From: Acrasis kona | Taxonomy: Eukaryota; Heterolobosea; Eutetramitea; Acrasida; Acrasidae | Length of the DNA stretch: 22,572 bases | Assembly (NCBI GenBank): GCA_026419775.2 | Contig: JAOPGA020000157.1 | Span: forward strand, 1 to 22,572 | Direction of reading: 5' to 3' | In this document: positions 18,179 through 22,572 of the stretch, one piece after another | Numbering within the stretch: position 1 is the stretch's first letter | Layout of the letters: the number at the start of each line of letters is the position of its first letter | Made by a program: the position numbers and the translations under genes | Notes under the pieces: generated by a model | Database searches by the model: none | What the model was told of the DNA's origin: nothing | Seen by the model: the letters and a program-made list of their open reading frames with translations, nothing else

Positions 18179-19215
18179 TAGGACAGTGAATACATGAAGT
18201 GAATAAACCGGTCGCTTTATTGTATGCTAAGGTTTGAGGTTGGATTCCAACTTGTCATGCTAAAAAACATCTCTAATTGTGCAAAATTTGGCACATTTTG
18301 CGATTGTTCAGTGACAACTTCTGCCGGTTGGTAGGTTTTACATCTTTCATCATACTCTTTCCACAATGATGCCCTCTTCCCAAAGTACATTTTGCAAGTC
18401 AATGAGGGTTTTCTTGTTGCACAACCATTCAGTTGGGAATCCGCGGGTATTAATATTGTTCTGAAGTTCTGGTTTAGAGGCGCCAAGGTGCTTCTTGTAC
18501 TTCAAATTCACAAGAATCCTCTCTGGCTCTGTGAAACTGTTCATTACGGCCTCCTCTAATGATTTCGCAGCAGCCTTCTCCTCATTTTCATACTGATTAT
18601 TCTCTTTTTGAAGCGAATCATAAAACCATGTAGATTCAAAACCGACATGCCTAGCACACTTTTTTAAATCATCCAATTTATCTTCGGTCAAACATGATGT
18701 TTTCTTTCTGGCAAAGTAGCTGTAATTCAACAAACCAGGTCGACAATCAACATTCCTTTGGTCTCTTTTGACGTGTCACATCACTCCACTCTCCAACACC
18801 ATTGTCAGTTTTCTCAATCAAAAAGTCTCTATAAGAGTTGACCGACGGAAATGCCCAATATTTCTGGTTCGTGATGTCCTTCCAACATGCGATATCTTTA
18901 CTAGTAACGAGACCACATTGGCTATATTGATAATTTCAATCAATTCGTCAATAATAAAAACNTCATTAACACGGAAGGTACGAGCGATGCGAGAGAACAA
19001 ATTATCAGGATGGAATTTGTTGTGCCCTGGTATCATGAAAGAGTAAAACGTAATAACAAACAGGTTAAAGATGAAATTGTTCTTACTGAACGGGTTTGAC
19101 ACTTGGTGAAGAGTCCAAAGATGATCTCTTCTATCTATCTTGATCTCTTCTAATTCCTGTTATCTTGAAGGATACAATTGTTATCTCTTCTGTTAGCGCG
19201 TCTTTAGGTTCTTGT

Positions 19216-19343
19216 GTGGATGCATGCTTGCATGCATACAGTCTTATATCTCAGATATCCTCTTGTGGATGCACGCTTGCGTGCATACAGTCGCATACCT
19301 AACAAAATATCCCTGAGTGGATGCACGCTTGCGTGCATACAGT
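19216..19343. repeat. Three-copy array of an 18-bp palindrome with compensatory changes
   Basis: Three copies of a 27-bp unit (GTGGATGCA...TACAGT) start at 19216, 19265 and 19317. Each contains a perfect palindrome with 8-bp arms and a TT centre: ATGCATGCTTGCATGCAT at 19220-19237, and ATGCACGCTTGCGTGCAT at 19269-19286 and 19321-19338. Where copy 1 differs from copies 2 and 3, both arms differ together so pairing is kept. The spacers are unrelated. Confidence 0.9.
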
Positions 19344-19782
19344 TATCTAGTCAACTGTATATAAATTCTAATCTAAGGGTTAGTGATAGATGTTAGTTCA
19401 GTTATTCTTTGACAAGTAAAATAATAAATGAGGTCTGTTGAATTGACCTAGTAATTTGGAGCAGATGTACCTAACTGCTTGAGTATCAAAGTAACTGTTC
19501 CATCACTTAATATTAGTGTGAGGATATATGATGAGCTATTTTGTTGTCTTCATTTGATATGAATTTTCTTAATTCTTAGATCCCCATCGGTGATCTTTTG
19601 TCAATGAGTTATACAATTGTATCTATCTTACCTCGGACATAACGTTCGAAGTGTACCTTAAGATAGGACTAGGAATTAGTCAAACTTCATTGTTCCTCCT
19701 GTAAAAACAATAATAGGGTGGCTGTAGGGTGGGTATTAGCTGAGTTGTCGGTTGCGCCAGTCATCGATAGGAAGGTGTGTTA

Positions 19783-19816
19783 GTGTAACTTGGTTTGTTT
19801 TGTTCCGAAGTTACAC
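19783..19816. repeat. Inverted repeat with 9-bp arms
   Basis: GTGTAACTT (19783-19791) and AAGTTACAC (19808-19816) are perfect inverted arms around a T-rich 16-nt loop. It could be a hairpin in the nested element; nothing else supports a function. Confidence 0.5.
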
Positions 19817-20699
19817 GCATGTGAAATCAACCCAACTCGTGGCCAACCATTATATTGTAATAATATTCATCTTTATTACCTGTATTGTCACTTCTTGTAC
19901 ACTACGTGTAAAGAATAAAAACGGTTGTTTGGTTTTCTTGCAAAACTGATTGTGATGGACAATGTAATGTGCTTCCAACATCAAAACCGCATTCTGCGCC
20001 TAGCTTCTCTATGGCAACGTCTACAACATTACCATCTTCCTTCTGCTTTTCTGTCCTCCAGGTACAATGATTGACAATCCCAAAAATATCACACAGTAGC
20101 TTTCGGAAGTAGTATGTCTCGCCTGGTTGAGGAGATCTGCCCCAAAATGGAAGAAGTTTTCCCTGTTGATAATCAGCGGCAAGAACAGCAATGAGTTTTG
20201 ACTTCAAGGCATTATCGTTAGGATCAGCAGTAATGCTGTCATACAATTCAATGCATTCTTGAATTGACTCTTTGTAGAAGTCTATCTCCTCTTGAGCCTC
20301 TTCAACATGTTCCTCAAGTTCTTGTTCACATTTCGTCCTCAAACTCATCTTCCGTAGAAAATAGGGCCAAAAACATTGAGTCAATATACAATGCATTTTT
20401 GGATTGAAAATGGCGAATAGTTTTTAGAAAAAGTAAGATTTTTGTGATTTTCAGCATCTTGAATCATTTTCCAAAGGAGTTTCGCCCGTGACCGAACATC
20501 GGGTTCTTTTGATGGCGTGTGGGTATAGTTTCTTGTTTCTTTAGTATAATACTGCCTGGCATTACCACTAAAAGCATTCTCCATCACTTTTTCTAACCTT
20601 AAACGCTTTGTTGGGGGATGATGAGGTGTTTTGTGAGTGTTATGGCTGCCGTTTGCAGCACTGCTGCTTGTATCGTGGTTTCTTTTCATTTAGTATGAG

Positions 20700-21444
20700 T
20701 GGATGCATGTTCGTGCTTGATTTTGTATGCTTATTTAATAGTCATTTAATAGTTGGTTTGATTTCACAAGCGCATACATGATATGATCCCAATGGTCTTC
20801 AAGTAGAAATCTATTATTGGCATCCGAGATACTTTTGTTTGTAAACGACTCAAATACAGTACAGTGGACAATCAATTGATTACAACTGGGTAAGGGAATA
20901 ATTCAAAAAGGAAAGAATTGGGGCTTTTTATTGGATACGTTAAATTACAATATGAAGTGTACCATCCGACATTGTACAATTCGACGTTGCACGAGGAAAA
21001 GTGGAAACCGTGGTTAATAAATGTGTATTATTTGGAAACGATATTAGGGCTGCTGTTACGAAATGGTCTTCAGATAAGTCCCCCGATGACGTCAACGGGT
21101 TTTGTTGTGTTGAGGTTGAAAGTTGGAGGTGATGTTTGGTTTGTTAGTTATGTATTAATGTAGGGTTTTCTTCAAGCTTTGTTTACTCTTCGTTGTTTTT
21201 TCTACGTAACATTCTTTTTGAGGTGACGTTTATTTGGAGGTGTGTGGGTTAAGGGTCTTCGTTCGTCTCATCATCGGAGATACCGATTGTGTTCCTCACT
21301 TCTTTTGTATCGCGACGGCTTCGCTCCTCGCTATACAACATTGTTCTAAAAACATCGCACCCTTCATTGTTCTTATATTGTCTTCGCTTATATTAATTAT
21401 CTCATGTATCCCCAACACATAATTTATTCTTTGTAAAAATTGAG
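20700..21444. other. Intergenic / transposon flank
   Basis: No gene supported. At 20698-20716 a degenerate fourth copy of the palindrome unit (GAGTGGATGCATGTTCGTG) lies just upstream of the transposase ATG. A plus-strand frame at 20918-21163 has no recognisable protein features. Confidence 0.35.
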
Positions 21445-22572
21445 CTATTCGTTCGGGATGAGGTTAGGTCGACCGGTTATCCCGTCGTGATTACTTGTTT
21501 GTGCTTTTGGGTACATGTGTTGATGTATTGATAAATTGACAGAAAAAGCATTCAGGAACACCACTGGAACGTGCTTTTTACCCAACTTCCACACCTCTGT
21601 ATTTGTTATTGTTCCAAATGAGTTGAGGTCAGTACATAATATAATCGCCAACAGATATGGTCGTCCGATCTCTTTTAATCATGTCAACACTTCTCAGCAA
21701 CTTGAACTGGTCAATAGCATCACACCATCCCATTTCAACTGCAAACATTTGATTTTCATTCTTCACCTGTTCATCAACAGTAATAGGTGGACTTCGTTGT
21801 CTTTAATGTGACCTGATACTTGCGCAATGTCTTCTNCGCTGAGTTCGAAATCATTTTCGGATCAAGCGCTGTGTTCTTCATGACCTCGTTTTCTGGATAA
21901 ACGATGTTCCACAGACCACTTCTTGTCCACTCTTTAATATTTACCATCGTTTCTCTATAATCAGGAAGCGAATCATCCATTCAAATTTTGTCCATCTTCT
22001 GGGTTACTCATGTTCGCGTTGATTGCTTATTCAATTTGTTGTTGTCGTCAATTATAAACCATTTTGCCACCTCGGACTCGTCAGTCCCGTGGTAATGGCA
22101 TCGTAGTGTTTCTAAAACTTCTGTGATTTTATTGGCAAATTCTTCTCCGGTGCTTGTCGATTGCCCAGCAAGCCTCTTTTGTTGTAGATGGTAATGCTCA
22201 AACGGTTTTGAGTGATAGGTACATGGTGAACCAAACATGAGCGCCTCATGAAACATATGAATTACACTATGAAATCTGATTGTGTTTGCACTCTCATTTC
22301 GATCTGGTTTGAGAAGACGATAGAAAATTAATGGCGGTATGTGTTTGGACTACCGACTGTTTTTCCAGGTATAAACACCAACATAAAAGTGTTATTATCA
22401 CAATATGAAGATTGACGTATGGGTTCATGAACCTTTACAAATACAAAGTTGACCAAATCAACTTCCGAAACTTTCGATGCAGACAATCTCAAAAATGACG
22501 GGTAGCCAACAACTGCCGGTGCCAGGTTAACAATATTCAAGGACTTGGTTTTCTATATCGATGTAGATGAGG
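21445..22572 (-). mobile_element. Remnant of a tnp2/CACTA-like DNA transposase, running off the window
   Basis: Successive minus-strand frames read as the C-terminal half of a transposase. Near 22380 is FMLVFIPGKTVGSPNTYRH, comparable with the IPGPxxPxxxxxFLxPL motif of tnp2-type transposases. At 22200-22290, NTIRFHSVIHMFHEALMFGSP, then KPFEHYHLQQKRLAGQ, compares with the PKLHxLxHYxxxIxxFG...ExxHxxxxK region of CACTA/Plavaka elements. Then WTRSGLWNIVYPENEVM, and at 21450-21720 a C-terminal domain-like segment (TISVGDYI, then NSFGTITNTEVWKLGK). The frame shifts several times (one N at 21836), so it is decayed. The N-terminal half would lie to the right of the window. Confidence 0.5.

Larger units (their letters stand above)
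19095..19905. mobile_element. Probable nested insertion splitting the DUF7869 domain
   Basis: The transposase frame stops near 19905, just after a segment resembling the family's metal-site region, and resumes at about 19090 in the adjoining part of the same domain. The ~0.8 kb between has no coding match. It holds three TCTCTTCT motifs (19119-19180), a three-copy palindrome array and a 9-bp inverted repeat. I could not define its ends or a target-site duplication, so replacement by unrelated sequence or a very diverged part of the element is also possible. Confidence 0.4.
18200..20689 (-). mobile_element. DNA transposon with broken DUF7869-type transposase gene
   Basis: The gene starts with ATG at 20689 (MKRNHDTSSSAANGSH) and has a likely 41-nt intron at 20349-20389. 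It continues with LEEHVEEAQEEIDFYKES and AADYQQGKLLPFWG, then PQPGETYYFRKLLCDIFGI, which resembles the DUF7869 pattern (FDYAQQ, then QPGPIYFLTPRKCGIFGV). After an interruption (about 19095-19905) the domain resumes with SKNNFIFNLF and YSFMIPGHNKFHPDNLFSRI, matching the family's FMLPGHTKF-x-PD motif. Further on come KYWAFPSVNSYRDFLIEKT and a C-terminal segment (LGASKPELQNNINTRGFPTEW). The frame changes near 18900, 18830, 18740 and 18360 without fitting introns, so the gene is decayed; some shifts could be draft errors (N at 18962). A minus-strand AATAAA near 18219 may mark the transcript end. Terminal repeats were not identified. Confidence 0.6.

Noticed and set aside
19216-19343. CRISPR-like array
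   Set aside because: Only three units in a eukaryotic transposon setting, with spacers of 22-25 bp and no cas genes.
20918-21163. Possible LINE reverse-transcriptase trace (DIRAAVTKWSSDKSPDD in one frame)
   Set aside because: Only one short resemblance to the segment before an RT domain; no RT motifs or endonuclease nearby.

Overview
The window is eukaryotic nuclear DNA. Standard stop codons are used and nearly every recognisable gene is split by very short GT-AG introns; those I could place by reading frame are mostly 36-46 nt, and six are exactly 36 nt. Host genes are dynamitin (dynactin p50), a Rab18-like GTPase, mitochondrial ribosomal protein bL9m, a two-finger GATA factor and a GH16 beta-glucanase. 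Together with Crinkler (CRN)-type AAA ATPase-nuclease genes, near-consensus TACTAAC branch points and very short 3' ends, this suggests a compact genome from an early-diverging fungal or related opisthokont lineage (chytrid/Rozella grade). An amoebozoan cannot be excluded from the sequence alone. Three ambiguous bases (1850, 18962, 21836) show that this is draft assembly.

Layout. 1-370: 3' end of an unknown gene. 763-3261: a five-exon CRN-type gene (lysine-rich N-terminus with nuclear-localisation-like clusters, AAA ATPase, PD-(D/E)XK-like nuclease, C-terminal ubiquitin-like domain). 4145-4402: an HSP20 fragment on the minus strand. 4458-7023: a second CRN-type gene of four exons (ATPase, nuclease-like region, Q-rich linker, C-terminal SAM-like exon). 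7186-13500: compact housekeeping-type genes, mostly on the minus strand (small membrane protein, type I membrane protein, bL9m, GATA factor, GH16 enzyme, decayed thioredoxin/PDI-like gene). 13766-14046: a small gene with a TATA box. 14126-14919: a 794-bp segment bounded by 54-bp inverted repeats. It holds two opposed partial CRN C-terminal cassettes, each with the splice-acceptor module used by the last exon of the gene at 4458-7023. 15243-17913: a four-helix membrane protein, dynamitin, and Rab18 facing dynamitin tail to tail. 18019-22572: a transposon graveyard with a broken DUF7869-type transposase gene, a recombined inverted mini-copy of it, an apparent nested insertion carrying a palindrome array, and a tnp2/CACTA-like transposase remnant running off the right end.

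The most interesting signal is the CRN system. Two adjacent genes share an ATPase-nuclease plan but carry different C-terminal modules. About 7 kb away lies a small inverted-repeat-bounded store of further C-terminal modules with the same intron boundary and the same 91-bp 3' block. This suggests that C-terminal exons are exchanged as cassettes using the conserved intron/acceptor and 3' block as homology arms. The structure is visible in the sequence; the exchange mechanism is inference.
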